From Chrysomallon squamiferum (lineage: Eukaryota > Mollusca > Gastropoda > Neomphalida > Peltospiridae): DNA of 45,000 bases. The notes beneath the pieces are model-generated. The model was not told the DNA's origin and did not search any database. It saw only the letters and a program-made list of their open reading frames with translations. Where the stretch lies: assembly GCA_012295275.1 (NCBI GenBank), contig CM022669.1:1405573-1450572 (forward strand), written 5' to 3'. Both the position numbers and the translations under genes were made by a program. Below, in pieces: positions 12,101 to 37,389 of this stretch; the first letter of the stretch is position 1; every line of letters starts with the position of its first letter.

Positions 12101-15100
12101 ACTTTATAAACTTTATAAAACTACTTTAATTACTGTCAGGTAATCCTGTCTGTCAACACAGCTCCAGATCTGTTCAGAAAATACTTTATAAAACTACTTT
12201 AAGAGATGTGTAGCAAAAATAAAGATTCATTATTGAAATTTGATGAAAATAATCACCCTTTTGTTACATTAAAAACTAGTACTAGTTTATTTTTATGACA
12301 AATAGTTAAACTAATAATATTTAGATTTAACTTAACATGAAAAAATAAAATACCTGTTAAAATTAGTATTACAAACCTTTTCTGGCATGTCAAGCAGCAG
12401 TTTAATCTGAGCAGCAATTCCATAAAACTCACTGTCAGCTTTCTTACTGAAAGTTGAGAAAAACAGTTCAGTAGTTACACATTTTTTCTGTATCTGCTAC
12501 ACATCAGGTTTTCTATATCTGTTACACACTGTTTTCTATATATCTGTTACACATCAAGTTTTCTATATGGTTACACATCAAGTTTTCTATATCTGTTAGA
12601 TATCAAGTTTTCTATTCAGTTAATAAGTTTGATAAAACTATTACATGTCAAGTTTTCTATACCTGTTACATAAAGTTTTCATTATTTAAACTTTTTGATA
12701 ATGTTAATGTCACCCTTTCTATACCTATTACATGTCAAGTTTTCTATACATGTTACATGTCAAGTTTTCTGTATGTTACATGTCAAGTTTTCTATACCTG
12801 TTACATGTCAAGTTTTCTATACCTGTTACATGTCAAGTTTTCTATACCTATTACAAAATAAAATACATGTTACAAAGTTTTCTGTATCTGTTAACTGTTT
12901 TTTGAATGAAGCATGTCAAGCTTTTTAAAATTAACATTTGAGATTTGTTCCAACATTTTATTGAAGTGTCAGTGTTATAATATTTAACAAGGGAAATGTG
13001 TGAAAATAAAAGTATAATTTCCAAAACAAAGCCTGAACTAAAAGAACAACTATTCTCTCCATGAAACAGTAATGTGAGTAAATATCACCACAGAAAAACT
13101 CATCTGGCCACCTTTCTTTGAGTTGTAAGTAAAACATCAGAAAGCTATTCCATAAATAAATCCACTCTACATTTTCTTCTTCATACTTAATGTTAATTTA
13201 CTCTAAATACCAGCAGTTGTTATTAAATTTATTAAATAAACTAATTAAATAAAAATACAAAATGATATTTAACCAACTCTTCTAGTGCAATGTAAAAAAA
13301 AAAAAAAAAACAAACAAAATGCAATAAGAAAGATATAATCAAAGCATATTTATTAAACAACTGAAATAAAATGAAAATCAAAAGATGATAAAAATAATGA
13401 AATGTTGTCTGACAGAAAAGAGAATGGCTGTACTTGTAAAATAGTTTTTGATGTTTTGTTTATTAATGCTTTCAAACAAGGACAGATGGAAGTCTGAAAT
13501 GTTTTATTATATTTCTTTCATATTCTAACTGAATTCCTTGTCTGTTTTGTTAGCTATTTGTTTATTTCATAGGAAACAGCTCATTTTTAGTTATATATTT
13601 ACTTACAGAGATAATAAATACTCACATGACTGTGACATCACAGGTGGTTGCTAGACGACAGGATGTACTTCTTCCCTTACAACTCTCACTCATTTGTTTG
13701 CACAGCTCTTCCATGTGTCCAATAGACTTGGTAACCTAGTAATTTTAATTTGAACTTAGATTTACCTGCATCACAACAGGAGATATGTATGTGTACAAAA
13801 TAATAATTAAAAATAATTTTTAATGTTTCAACAGAATTAATATAAAAATAAAAATGTAAGAGCAAGACTAAAAGTCAAAATATCAACTCAGGAAGCAGTG
13901 AGTAGTTTGTAGGAGAATTATTTTATTATTTAACTCCCTAAAACAGACTGAAACAAAGATAATTATTAAGAAAACAAACACTAACATTTTCAGCACTGTT
14001 GTTCATGTCTTTGATTGTATCTGCTGCTTCTATCAGGTCTCTGTATCTCTCCCTAAAATACATTAAAACTGACATTATAATTTTTATTATATAATACTAA
14101 AAAATACTTTTTTTACAAACAGAATTGTTTCTGCAAAAAAAACAGAAAAGAAAAAGGATTGTGAACCTACAGACCCAACACATTTTCCATAATGCTCAAC
14201 ATTACTCAGGTGAGAATACATTTCCAGCAGCCAATACTGTACAGGTTCACAATCCCTTATCTGAAAAGCTTGGCCCTGGAAGGGTTTCAGATTTTTTCAG
14301 ATTCTGGAACATAATGATATAACCAGAGAACAGAGTTAACTCTAAATTCAAATTCCATTTAAATTCCATATGCTGCTTATAGATTATCTGCAGGATTCTT
14401 CTATAGTATTTTTTGATAATTTTGTTCATGATATAAAGTTCTTGTAAGCTAAACAATCCAGCTGCTCCCAAAACATTTTGGTTTTGGAATTATGAATAAG
14501 CTCAACCTGCAGTTAAATAGTCTTTTGAAGAGAATGTTATAAAATACCAGTAGTAGTGTTTATGCTGAACAGTGGTTGGAATGGGAAATAAAATAATGGA
14601 GGATTGCTGTGAAGAAATGACAATGTTCTACTCACCCAACCATAACTCTGAGATCTTCTTTCTTCTTTTCTATATCAAGCCTTACAAAATAACAATCATT
14701 CATTAGTGCAAATACAGTCAAATTATTTCAAATTGTGTTGTTATTTTTTTGTTTTAAAATATATTTATGGAACTAACATACACAATTGTAGGAATATTAT
14801 AATGGTGTGCTGGGTATGTACTATGACACACTGAAAAATACTGTTAAAACTTGCCTGATCCTTTTCTCTTTCTCTCTGATTTCATTGATAGTTAAATTTT
14901 CAAACATTGCATTCATATCCATCTCATCAACTGGCAAACCTTAAAAATAAATAAAAATATAAAGTTTTTAGCTCTATGGTCTTCCATTTTGTTTTTCAAT
15001 CATTTTATTGTTAATATAATTTCTAGTTACATATAAAGGAGAAGTCTGTACACGCAAAGGAGTGACAGCCACTGGAGTATTCCTGCTCAGTGTAGACTAA

Positions 15101-15597
15101 GATATATTCCTGTTCAGTATAAACAATATATTATTCCTGTTCAATGAAACCAGTGGATTATTCCTGCTCAGTGTAACCAGTCAATTATTCCTGCTCAGTG
15201 TAACAAGTCGATTATTCCTGCTCAGTGTAACAAGTCGATTATTCCTGATCACTGTAACAAGTCGATTATTCCTGCTCAGTGTAAACACTTTGTTGTTTCC
15301 TTTTCTAACTTCTCTTCAGCCACAATGCATCTTTTTCCACCCATTTCAAATGCAGGTTTCTTCAAATTATTATTTGAAAAACAACTTTAATAAACCATTA
15401 ATAACAAACTGGGTTATTGTTAAATTATACATGCACTTACATACATACATAGATATTTTGTTTATACAGTAATTTATGACAGTCAGATATTTGGACTAGC
15501 CATTGCATGGATCCAGTGGCAGTATCAACTATTATTTTCAGTCTTTAATCAACTTAGGAATCTGACTGTGTCGAGTGTGTTGTTAAATAAAATATTA

Positions 15598-15637
<40 letters not shown>

Positions 15638-16650
15638 TTAAAAAAAATATCTTAAATCAATTATGAATGAAATTTGCCAGCAGCTGAACTGAAAAGCCTG
15701 ATCTCACACTGTAATGATGATGATTACAACCAGACATTACACTGTAATGATGATTACAACCAGACGTTACACTGTAATGATGATTACAACCAGATGTTAC
15801 ACTGTAATGATGATTACAACCAGACGTTATACTGTAATGATGATGATTACAACCAGACGTTACTCTTCAGCCAGCATGCACACCAGGGACATGTCGAGAA
15901 TTTCAGAACATTTTAAGATCAAATCAGTATTTAATATTACCCTTTTCTACATCAATCTACTTTATGTTTGCCAATTGTGATAAATATTAACTGACTCCTA
16001 ATTTTTTCCAATCCCATTATAAAAAATATGGACAAGTGAGGTCTATTATCAACTTTAAAAGTAATACAACTTTTTTCCTCAATTTAAAACCATTTTAATA
16101 TTAATTCAGAGGTCTTTCAAATGGCTCTAATTGTAATACTAACACGATCAATTTATTTTAAGTTCACATACTGTGACATAGACAAACCAGGAAACCTATT
16201 ATATTAACAGTATTATCAGCTCAATAAAACGTTTAAGCTCAAATTGGCACAGCCTTTCTCGTAGTGGCTATTGAAATAAACGAAACTGCATTTGATTGTA
16301 GAGCATCAGTTCTTTTCGTTTAATTAAAAACATTAAAGCATTTAACCTATCGTAATCTTTCATTGAAGTGTCTAGTTATTACAATATTATTACTATTACG
16401 TCTATTACTAGTATTACTATTACTACTTAGAAATAGAACCAAACGTCTGACGACTATCAATCGTATGCAGTATGTTGAGTAACGCATTTTTAATTCAGTA
16501 GTGCACGGCATTATCTTCGTAACGATGGTTAGAGAGCATGTTCCGTAAAAGTACTTTAAAAATATTTTAAATAAATAATCTACGTTTTTAATCTGACTGC
16601 AGCTCGAGTAATGTTGTCAGGTACTCACCTATTTTTCCACCAGCGGACAT
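175..16650 (-). CDS. COG1: Conserved oligomeric Golgi complex subunit 1 (28 coding exons)
   Basis: COG1 is a lobe A-associated subunit of the COG complex, which tethers retrograde vesicles at the Golgi and so maintains glycosyltransferase recycling. The spliced reading gives about 959 residues, against about 980 in human COG1, and similarity runs end to end. The landmarks are GERYRDLIEAADTI (residues 51-64), the AAQIKLLLDMPEKIW block (about 122-136), LLLEDSTPRQVFNEFLLAR (about 219-237), and VDPFDLDVFSPYLNSNL near 822-838. All exon phases join without conflict except exon 25, which needs one extra C. There is no signal peptide or membrane segment, as expected for a peripheral tether. The start ATG at 16648-16650 gives the short MSAGGKIGLPVDEMD leader and is followed by a consensus donor. 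The stop is TAA at 175-177. Many introns carry minisatellites that copy the exon edge. Identification rests on recalled family sequence, with high confidence. Confidence 0.95.
454..651 (-). CDS. COG1: COG1 exon 27 (its acceptor edge is copied upstream)
   Basis: Encodes residues 846-911, VIFGILASLDRQAVLLGGRG onward, including HNVLPLTNCQTRFPLLPLS, which matches human HNILPLASSQIRFGLLPLS. Acceptor AATGTCAG lies inside a 41-base tandem array. Donor GTGAGT. Confidence 0.94.
651..1530. repeat. 41-bp minisatellite copying the COG1 exon 27 acceptor
   Basis: Ten copies start at 651 (the real exon edge), 692, 733 and so on every 41 bases to 1020. Beyond 1060 the units continue in decayed form with varying length to about 1530. 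Each good copy holds, on the minus strand, TTTAAATGTAATGTCAG|GT, which is the real acceptor, plus roughly 10-12 exon-like bases (GTAATATTGGA against GTGATATTTGGA in the exon). Confidence 0.92.
1859..1990 (-). CDS. COG1: COG1 exon 26
   Basis: Encodes residues 802-845, TNKAYHKKTQSVCESLEQFV then DPFDLDVFSPYLNSNL, a near-identical COG1 C-terminal block. Acceptor CATTCAG, donor GTGAGT. Confidence 0.95.
2400..2591 (-). CDS. COG1: COG1 exon 25, carries a one-base deletion
   Basis: Encodes residues 737-801, SVIHELIQQVTDGILVVYQQ onward to FNYRFILYIIP. As written, the frame then reads AKMKM and enters exon 26 out of phase. Adding one C to the C4 run (plus GGGG at 2417-2420) gives RKDENE, matches human AKGDEV, and makes the exon end in phase 0, as exon 26 requires. 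Acceptor AATGCAG, donor GTTAGC. Confidence 0.9.
2924..3000 (-). CDS. COG1: COG1 exon 24
   Basis: Encodes residues 712-737, ASFYVQTMICSMCRDLNRIG then GHALP, matching human SWYVQSFLFSLCQEINRVGGHALP. Acceptor TTTTCAG, donor GTTTGT. Confidence 0.94.
3316..3393 (-). CDS. COG1: COG1 exon 23
   Basis: Encodes residues 686-711, RWDKVEIKEESDEGETHSSN onward to SVPMQ, matching human SWDELEIQEEAESGSSVTSKIRLPAQ. Acceptor CACACAG, donor GTATTA. Confidence 0.93.
3443..3731. repeat. 28-35 bp minisatellite copying the COG1 exon 22 donor
   Basis: About ten units of the type GTACAAGATGTAAACTCTGG then GTACTTACT. On the minus strand each carries TTACATCTTGTACA|GTAAGTACCC, which is the last 14 bases of exon 22 plus its donor. 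Units nearest the exon are closest to it; those at 3443-3540 are decayed. Confidence 0.9.
3722..3815 (-). CDS. COG1: COG1 exon 22 (its donor edge is copied downstream)
   Basis: Encodes residues 654-685, VWVNQSASEIIKDFSQHVHA onward to VLTSCT. Acceptor TTTTCAG, donor GTAAGT. About 14 exon bases plus the donor recur in a 28-35 base tandem array immediately downstream. Confidence 0.88.
4286..4380. repeat. Two-copy tandem duplication, about 42 bp
   Basis: The segment containing TGCTGTTGGTGACCATTTTT and CAACAGCCAAAAATTATTCA occurs twice in tandem in COG1 intron 21. Confidence 0.85.
4440..4790. repeat. 23-26 bp minisatellite in COG1 intron 21
   Basis: Repeats CTCACACCTTTAACTGTGTC then ACAGGG, in 23- and 26-base variants, about a dozen copies with a decayed end. 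No exon edge of COG1 is recognisable in the unit. Confidence 0.9.
5659..5751 (-). CDS. COG1: COG1 exon 21
   Basis: Encodes residues 623-654, KKSRNASRSVVSQEWATIKT onward to KLQAF. Acceptor GTTTCAG, donor GTTTGC. Confidence 0.9.
6430..6534 (-). CDS. COG1: COG1 exon 20
   Basis: Encodes residues 588-623, ILLVARLCYAIPELVPSLQQ then CILGPAEWKKQEAL, matching human VLFMARLCQSLGELCPHLKQCILG. Acceptor TTTTGTAG, donor GTATCA. Confidence 0.95.
6780..7190. repeat. 29-33 bp minisatellite copying the COG1 exon 19 donor
   Basis: Minus-strand exon-edge copies (TTTCATCACAAAAAACAA|GTAAAAT type) end at 6983, 7012, 7044, 7077, 7110 and 7142, with the true edge at 7174. About 18-20 bases of each unit are exon sequence. 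More decayed relatives reach down to about 6780. Confidence 0.9.
7174..7266 (-). CDS. COG1: COG1 exon 19 (its donor edge is copied downstream)
   Basis: Encodes residues 557-588, ILDYLSEQLKLWEKSLNEIP onward to NFITKN. The donor is AACAA|GTAACA. The last ~20 bases and the donor recur at least six times in the following intron. Confidence 0.9.
7360..7515 (-). CDS. COG1: COG1 exon 18
   Basis: Encodes residues 505-557, LCENIDERLKVLIQDNNTYI onward to HTSCAKCIQ. Acceptor ATTTTCAG, donor GTAAGT. Confidence 0.92.
7871..8029 (-). CDS. COG1: COG1 exon 17
   Basis: Encodes residues 452-505, TMQYETDVSEYVWTETPGDI onward to KTRAYTPAVQ. It aligns with human FLWSESPNDLPSDAAWV and SMKAQAISPCVQ. Acceptor TTTACAG, donor GTGAAA. 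Confidence 0.94.
8222..8316 (-). CDS. COG1: COG1 exon 16
   Basis: Encodes residues 421-452, ALIQYQLDTAAEFTKRNIST onward to SEVKD. Acceptor AACTAG, donor GTCAGC. Confidence 0.88.
8320..8535. repeat. AT-rich 22-26 bp repeat beside COG1 exon 16
   Basis: Units of TATATTTACTTATTTACAGT type start within about 10 bases of the exon 16 acceptor and run through the intron. They contain no clear exon bases. Confidence 0.8.
8656..8760 (-). CDS. COG1: COG1 exon 15
   Basis: Encodes residues 386-420, NEDSEMWDVVCDRILTGQLR onward to LFTDRVK, matching the human WDVLCRRLLEKPLLFWEDMMQQLFLDR region. Acceptor TTTCAG, donor GTAGAC. Confidence 0.94.
9103..9208 (-). CDS. COG1: COG1 exon 14
   Basis: Encodes residues 350-385, CSQDVKSGVWKLLSFVNSVK onward to WQMQLE. 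Acceptor AATGCAG, donor GTAAAA. Confidence 0.92.
9528..9609 (-). CDS. COG1: COG1 exon 13
   Basis: Encodes residues 323-350, DFHPVMRGVGSTITSQHLQE onward to HWIKT, matching human EFQPTLRTLAHPISQEYL. Acceptor GTTTCAG, donor GTCAGT. Confidence 0.92.
9901..9960 (-). CDS. COG1: COG1 exon 12
   Basis: Encodes residues 303-323, GGLLDLHGTIFAKYLPKSVR. Acceptor TTTTACAG, donor GTACAA. The phase requires AGA-G at the end. Confidence 0.85.
10303..10359 (-). CDS. COG1: COG1 exon 11
   Basis: Encodes residues 284-303, GKCNLLAETLNKVTSKSKD. Acceptor TTTACAG, donor GTAAGT. Confidence 0.88.
10470..10745. repeat. 84-bp tandem repeat copying the COG1 exon 10 donor
   Basis: Three copies: the true exon edge at 10721 and copies at 10637 and 10553. 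On the minus strand each holds TACAACACCT...CAAGATACAG|GTAGAG, about 27 exonic bases plus the donor, followed by about 57 intronic bases. Confidence 0.93.
10721..10856 (-). CDS. COG1: COG1 exon 10 (its donor edge is copied downstream)
   Basis: Encodes residues 239-284, KALQTILHPNQQGNIKDQIC onward to NTSQQDT. Donor GTAGAG. The last ~27 bases and the donor are duplicated twice in the following intron with an 84-base period. Confidence 0.93.
11049..11135 (-). CDS. COG1: COG1 exon 9
   Basis: Encodes residues 210-238, NIAEFLCSILLLEDSTPRQV and on to LLART, aligning with the human CSIMLLEESSPRQALTDFLLAR block. Acceptor ATTGCAG, donor GTGAGT. Confidence 0.94.
11217..11264 (-). CDS. COG1: COG1 exon 8
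   Basis: Encodes residues 194-209, GCRDLLQDTSGSHSDQ. Acceptor TTTTTTAG, donor GTGAGT. Phase 0 at both ends. Confidence 0.9.
11497..11676 (-). CDS. COG1: COG1 exon 7 (its acceptor edge is copied in the upstream array)
   Basis: Encodes residues 134-193, IWSCVDRQDYLTATQLYLLA and on to FKNTILQ. The first 35 bases and the acceptor are repeated six times upstream (11.7-12.2 kb), but only this copy continues into the conserved protein. Donor GTTTGA. Confidence 0.94.
11642..12200. repeat. 82-bp minisatellite copying the COG1 exon 7 acceptor
   Basis: Units begin at 11642 (inside exon 7), 11725, 11807, 11889, 11971, 12053 and 12135. Each has the acceptor CTGAACAG followed by the first 35 bases of exon 7, with almost no divergence. 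Decoy exon starts fall at 11759, 11841, 11923, 12005, 12087 and 12169. Confidence 0.96.
12377..12446 (-). CDS. COG1: COG1 exon 6
   Basis: Encodes residues 110-133, ending FYGIAAQIKLLLDMPEK, nearly identical to the human FYSMAAQIKLLLEIPEK block. Acceptor TTTCAG, donor GTTTGT. Confidence 0.94.
12480..12865. repeat. About 25-bp minisatellite in COG1 intron 6
   Basis: Units of TTACATGTCAAGTTTTCTAT then ACCTG, most regular between 12720 and 12855. The array starts some 35 bases from the exon 6 acceptor and does not include exon sequence. Confidence 0.88.
13626..13735 (-). CDS. COG1: COG1 exon 5
   Basis: Encodes residues 74-110, VTKSIGHMEELCKQMSESCK onward, a coiled-coil-prone stretch as expected for a COG N-terminal region. 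Acceptor ACTAG, donor GTGAGT. Confidence 0.9.
13986..14052 (-). CDS. COG1: COG1 exon 4 (GERYRDLIEAADTI signature)
   Basis: Encodes residues 51-73 with the most conserved COG1 signature, ERYRDLIEAADTIKDMN. Acceptor TATTTTAG, donor GTTAGT. Confidence 0.94.
14242..14509. mobile_element. Probable MITE-like DNA transposon relic (268 bp) in COG1 intron 3
   Basis: It starts CAGGTTCACAATCCCTTATC after a TA and ends CTCAACCTG, so the ends are short imperfect inverted repeats (CAGGTT...AACCTG). The interior CCCTTATCTGAAAAGCTTGG then GGTTTCAGATTTTTTCAGAT recalls the terminal motif style of small Tc/mariner-type non-autonomous elements known in vertebrates. The second TA is not preserved. The family is assigned by resemblance only. 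Confidence 0.42.
14636..14680 (-). CDS. COG1: COG1 exon 3
   Basis: Encodes residues 36-51, LDIEKKKEDLRVMVG, matching the start of the human helical N-terminus. Acceptor TTGTAAG, donor GTGAGT. Confidence 0.9.
14855..14939 (-). CDS. COG1: COG1 exon 2, ends at a GC donor
   Basis: Encodes residues 8-36, LPVDEMDMNAMFENLTINEI and on to KRIR. The donor reads AG|GCAAGT, the usual form of a GC-AG intron, and only this site keeps the frame into exon 3. Confidence 0.87.
15080..15290. repeat. About 29-bp minisatellite in COG1 intron 1
   Basis: Units of GTGTAACAAGTCGATTATTC then CTGCTCA, about seven copies of declining similarity. No exon edge is present. Confidence 0.88.
15598..15637. repeat. (TAA)n microsatellite
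   Basis: About 13 uninterrupted AAT/TAA triplets in COG1 intron 1. Confidence 0.95.
15705..15866. repeat. 30-bp minisatellite in COG1 intron 1
   Basis: Five near-perfect units of ACTGTAATGATGATTACAAC then CAGACGTTAC. Open frames through it are repeat artefacts. Confidence 0.92.
16629..16650 (-). CDS. COG1: COG1 exon 1 (start codon)
   Basis: Encodes MSAGGKI plus one base. The ATG is at 16648-16650 and the donor is GTGAGT. The phase matches exon 2 (G + GT), giving the junction K-I-G-L-P-V. Confidence 0.85.
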
Positions 16651-17926
16651 GTTGGCAAGGGCAGATTACTCTGGTCTAATTTTGAATTGTGTGGTTTCAC
16701 ACCGTATTTATTTATTTATTTATTTATTTATTTAGCACTGGTGTACTTGCATCATTGACAATGACAGACACTCATTATATCTACAAACTCATTCATGAAA
16801 AATAACACAACACAAATGAACAAAAAACATTATATATCAAATTTGATACTGATTACAAAACACGGAAGGAATTATATTTATTATAAAATAAGAACAATTT
16901 CTTAAGAGGAAAAATATATTTTACACTACATGCTGATAACAAACACTTTTGATGAATAATTTTTAAAGTTTTAAATTTAGCATGAGTCAATATTTACCAA
17001 AAAGTTAATAGCTGTCCAATCTTGATGTTAGATATATTTAGACTTGATAACCAGTGTTGTGAATGCTTTTACATGTTTACATGTTTATACTCTAAATAAC
17101 ATTTCGTATTTATTTTCAATAATAGGTTACAGCCAAACTCCATAAAGTGAAAATTGTTAACAATAAAAAAAATAATAATAATAAAAAAATTCCCTTGATT
17201 ATAAAAAAAAAGAAAAAAGAAAAAAGAAAGAAAAAGTGTAGATTAAATAATTTAAAACTACATTCAATATTTGAACTGGAAATTAAAAATAAACATAAAA
17301 TAAAATAAATAAATAAACGAATTCACAAAATAAATTAACACAAAACATTGTATATATACAAATTCACAAAATACAGGATTTGTGATATTTAGTTTCCACA
17401 TCTGTTTCTTTGTTTTGTTTTTTGATTTCAGACTGCAGTTTGTATTATAATTTTATTTCAACCAGAAGACAAAAATTGTTATAACTTTATGAAAATACTT
17501 TTTTATATAAATTTGCTGATTTCGATTTAGAATGTAAATACCGATGTATTTAACAAAGACTTAAATGTAACTTTGTAGAAGTCCAGTTGTCATTAAGCCA
17601 CTAATGAGACACTCTCATCAATTCATTTTTTTATTTTTCATGAATGTATTTTTATTGTATTCTTATTACATTATGGATGGGATGTCCACTTGCAAAGAAA
17701 ATATTTTGTTTTATTAATCTCTTGAATTAAAAAACAAAGAAAGAACTGATTCTCCTTATTTGAAGAAATGACTTCAACTTTTATTTAAAGAACTTAACCA
17801 TTCTAACAGGAATGCACATAGATTCACACATTTTAAAGTTCAAACTGCACTGAATATAAATCAAAGTTTTCAAGTTCATTTCTTGTAGCATTCCTTCTTC
17901 ACTGGAATAACAATGATATTTTCACT
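16651..17926. other. Intergenic gap between COG1 start and PIK3C3 stop
   Basis: Holds the presumed COG1 promoter next to 16650, a (TTTA)n run at 16706-16734, A/T-rich low-complexity DNA near 17165-17330, and the PIK3C3 3' UTR towards 17926. No open frame with gene-like character was seen. Confidence 0.6.
17780..17785 (-). terminator. Poly(A) signal AATAAA of PIK3C3
   Basis: Plus-strand TTTATT, i.e. AATAAA on the coding strand, lies about 142 bases after the stop codon. A second copy is at 17710-17715. Confidence 0.55.
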
Positions 17927-35228
<17,302 letters not shown>

Positions 35229-35306
35229 TTCAAAACCGGAAACAAAACAAGGGGTGCATAACTCTAAAGTATAGATTTGGACAGCTGAGGCGCTGTATGG
35301 GTTCTT

Positions 35307-35318
35307 ATAATAATAATC

Positions 35319-35376
<58 letters not shown>

Positions 35377-35385
35377 CAACAATAA
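35307..35385. repeat. (AAT)n microsatellite
   Basis: About 25 AAT/AAC triplets with few interruptions. Confidence 0.95.
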
Positions 35386-35551
35386 TAATCATAAATAAAG
35401 AAATTAATTAATCAATTAATAAAAAACATTCATAATAACAATCATAATAACAATAATGATAATATTAATAACAATAACAATAGCAACAATAAAATGATGA
35501 TGATGATGATGATAAAGACACATATACATATTGTTTGTGTGTAATTATTGT

Positions 35552-35689
35552 CATCACACACACACACACACACACATTCACAGACACATATATCAAGTTA
35601 TCCCAACTATCCTTTGGACAGACATTTGGATGTTTCTGTGTGTGTTTGTATCTGTGTATACATATATATGTGTTTGTGTCTCTGTGTGA

Positions 35690-35749
<60 letters not shown>

Positions 35750-35800
35750 ATATCTATATCTATATACACACACACACACACACACACACAGAAACACATG
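35552..35800. repeat. (CA)n ... (GT)n ... (CA)n palindromic microsatellite cluster
   Basis: (CA)n near 35556-35576, (GT)n at about 35690-35748, then (CA)n at about 35765-35790. The blocks are mutually complementary, and open frames on both strands here are repeat artefacts. Confidence 0.93.
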
Positions 35801-36644
35801 TATACACAGATACAAACACTGTCTGTGTAAGAGATTTATAAACTGATTATTTCTGACTTACTTTCTGTTAGACTATCCCAGGGGTGAGATTATCAGTGTG
35901 AACAAAATTACAGATATCTTCTGTTCATCTGTCATCCTACTTCTAATAAATTTATTTATTCCCAGGACAGCTTCAGTGACAATAAAAGACAAAATTAAAA
36001 ACATTAATTTTTCTGGTCATGTTACGTTAAGCTGTTGATATTTATCTTTCTATACATGCTAGTTTCTTAAACGTTAATTTTAGTTTGGCAATATCAAATC
36101 ATGGTAATAATGACAGCATTATCAATTATTATTAAAATCAATAACAGTAACATTTAAAACTAAACACAGATGAGAAACATAGATGAATCAATCTGATAGA
36201 AATGTAGATGGAAATACAATTCAGTGACAGTTTTTAATCATCATCATCATTATTATCATTTTTATTGTTGTTGATGTTGTTGTTGCTATTATTATTATTT
36301 TATTATACTAACCATAGTTTATGAGTGAAAGACAAATGTATGCTATATTCATAACAGAAGCTGTTTGCATTCTGATTAGTTAGTTATTAGAATATATATT
36401 AAATGAAGAGTATAAATTTTGTTATTGGAATGTGGAAAAACTGTGGAAGAATTGTAAGTTCCTTTTATCTGAAATATGATATTAAATCATTTTAGAGCTG
36501 CTTTAGCTGTGTTGAATAACTAATTATGTTATAAATATTCCTGTAACAACAAACAGATGTTAACAAATGTCTGTCAGTGTAGACAGATTAAAACACTTAA
36601 CAAACAAATGTTAACACAGTAATGTCAGTCAGCTTCAAAGTTAC

Positions 36645-36727
36645 CCACAAAGTGATCTTTATTGCAGTTGAATTAGCATCGTTATTCACAACTTCAACAC
36701 CAAACTCAATCAAAGGCAGGAAGTGAT
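36645..36727 (-). other. Exon-like segment, unassigned
   Basis: Between GTTTTAG|AT and TTGTGG|GTAACT the minus strand reads HFLPLIEFGVEVVNNDANST then AIKITLW. Splice-like borders and an amino-acid mix unlike the surrounding repeats make it a possible exon. No family was recognised and no joining exon is secure. It may be chance. Confidence 0.2.
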
Positions 36728-36762
36728 CTAAAACACCATTTTTTAAAAAGCAGTTTTCTTTA

Positions 36763-36764
<2 letters not shown>

Positions 36765-36808
<44 letters not shown>

Positions 36809-36855
36809 CTGTGTGTATTTGTGTGTATGTATCTATATATCTATATATCTATATC

Positions 36856-36886
<31 letters not shown>

Positions 36887-36990
36887 CAATAGATACCTAT
36901 AAATATTTTTTACTGACTAGATAAATATTTAATAAAATCTAAGCCTTATTTATATATATATATATATATTTTTTTTTTTTTTACTGCTAC
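36765..36990. repeat. (TA)n and (GT)n low-complexity tracts
   Basis: TA runs, a GT run at 36777-36802, TATC repeats, and a T-run at 36969-36981. Confidence 0.92.
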
Positions 36991-37389
36991 TCAGTAATGA
37001 GCTTCTTTTTTATTTTATTTTTTTTCTTGTGTGTGTATGGTGAACCCAGCTAGCAGAAGATTTTAAAATGTTGTAACTACTGCATGTATCAGGCCACTGT
37101 AAACACTGTCAGATGCAGAGATGAATCCAACTACACATGAAGTCAATTCTGGAATATCAAGAAAAAGTATCTATGTGTCTAAAAGTTCAATGTGAATCAA
37201 TAACAGTTTGACTGTCCTACCACAACTTAGTGATTCCTGTTTATTTAACTGAAAAAAATAGTACAAAGGCAACATTCAGGTTGAATTTAAAAAAAAAAAA
37301 ATAATAATAAAAGAAAATAACCCAGTGAAACAGATTGTGAAACCAAACAGATTTAAAAAAGTGAGAGAATTATTCATTTTAGTCAGCTT

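Larger units (their letters stand above)
35229..36640. other. Intergenic region upstream of PIK3C3
   Basis: Next to 35228 lies a somewhat GC-richer stretch (GCGCCTCAGCTGTCC and TTTCCGGTTTTG on the minus strand) that is the likely PIK3C3 promoter and 5' UTR. Beyond it are (AAT)n at 35307-35385, (ATG)n near 35494, CA/GT tracts at 35552-35800, and AT-rich DNA. Confidence 0.55.

Noticed and set aside
15674-15980. Two overlapping plus-strand frames with DDYNQTL or MMITTR repeats
   Set aside because: Translations of the 30-bp minisatellite in COG1 intron 1; both frames are open because the unit is a multiple of three.
35465-35846. Open frames of up to 116 codons on both strands
   Set aside because: They translate CA/GT microsatellites (HTHTHT and VCVCVC) and have no gene character.
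35865-36010. Minus-strand segment reading VLGINKFIRSRMTDEQKIS to a stop
   Set aside because: Considered as a last exon for the 36.6 kb candidate, but the phase does not fit and no clear acceptor is present.
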